From: Cloacimonetes bacterium UBA6081
GTDB lineage: Bacteria > Cloacimonadota > Cloacimonadia > Cloacimonadales > Cloacimonadaceae
Length of the DNA stretch: 23,978 bases
Direction: 5' to 3'
NCBI GenBank assembly: GCA_002428685.1
Contig: DIXL01000039.1
Span: 1 to 23,978 of the forward strand
The translations under genes were made by a program, and so were the position numbers. Numbering within the stretch: position 1 is the stretch's first letter; each line of letters opens with the position of its first letter. The notes under the pieces are model-generated. The model ran no database searches and was not told where the DNA came from. It saw nothing but the letters and a program-made list of their open reading frames with translations. Positions 23,930-23,978 of this stretch are shown in pieces.

Positions 23930-23978
23930 GGGAAGCCGATCTCCCGATCGGGAAGCCGATCTCCCGATCGGCTTGTGG
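23930..23978. repeat. Palindromic 20-nt tandem repeats at window end
   Basis: The unit GGGAAGCCGATCTCCCGATC occurs at 23930-23949 and is repeated exactly at 23950-23969; the array may continue past the window. TCCCGATCGGGA (23942-23953) is a perfect 12-nt palindrome. AAGCCGATC and GATCGGCTT (23953-23974) form a 9-bp hairpin around TCCC. This could be a REP-type element or part of the hepT transcript end; there is no T-run inside the window. Confidence 0.7.

Noticed and set aside
1..23978. CRISPR arrays, tRNA or rRNA genes
   Set aside because: No regularly spaced direct repeats and no cloverleaf or rRNA sequences were recognised by reading; the only repeats are the REP-like arms and the 20-nt tandem units.

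Overview
The window looks like a chromosomal segment of a Gram-negative, probably anaerobic bacterium, most plausibly a member of the Candidatus Cloacimonadota or a neighbouring FCB-type phylum. The basis is indirect. There is an MCE/MlaD protein and a lipoprotein (an outer membrane), a secreted GLUG-repeat protein with a Por/FlgD-like C-terminal sorting domain, a secreted Tricorn-type protease, FabI, and tightly overlapping genes with moderate G+C. No taxonomic marker was available, so the phylum is an inference.

Layout. (1) 1-218 is the 3' end of a group II intron on the + strand: the tail of an ORF that is probably its intron-encoded protein, then a textbook domain V and a domain VI with a bulged branch-point A. 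A short exon remnant follows (219-311). (2) 312-13758 is one uninterrupted minus-strand operon of ten genes. In transcription order these are tilS, hpt, ftsH, hslV, hslU, an MFS exporter, pgeF (laccase-domain), a FapA/DUF342 protein, a Tricorn-like protease and a TPR protein. Nearly every junction overlaps by 1-20 nt or is separated by 2 nt, so the genes should be translationally coupled. It joins the common tilS-hpt-ftsH core to HslVU and an exported giant protease, i.e. a protein quality-control cluster. (3) 13759-14064 is intergenic and carries the probable tilS promoter and a pair of perfect 30-nt inverted REP-like arms. (4) 14065-15510 (-) encodes the secreted GLUG protein. (5) 15621-16276 (-) is a groES-trxA pair ending in a clear rho-independent terminator; a degenerate CIRCE (HrcA operator) lies upstream, and groEL is absent. 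(6) 16503-23906 is a plus-strand operon: mlaD, a TPR lipoprotein, fabI-like, a dihydroorotase-like amidohydrolase with a degenerate metal site, tldE/pmbA, tldD, then a MntA-HepT toxin-antitoxin pair. (7) 23930-23978 holds short palindromic tandem repeats running off the window edge.

Functional reading. The minus-strand operon combines tRNA-Ile lysidine modification, purine salvage and three proteases: membrane FtsH, cytosolic HslVU and an exported Tricorn-like enzyme. The plus-strand operon combines envelope lipid handling (MlaD, lipoprotein, FabI) with the TldD/TldE peptidase pair and a possible pseudo-enzyme. Several annotated-looking ATG starts are probably wrong. Better starts with Shine-Dalgarno support are TTG for hslU (8990), GTG for the lipoprotein (17575) and tldE (20494), and internal ATGs for DUF342 (5640), groES (16276) and the GLUG protein (15510). 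I found no CRISPR array, tRNA or rRNA. The most unusual items are the degenerate amidohydrolase inside the tldE-tldD operon, FtsH with an extra N-terminal membrane-spanning extension, and groES without groEL under a CIRCE-like operator.
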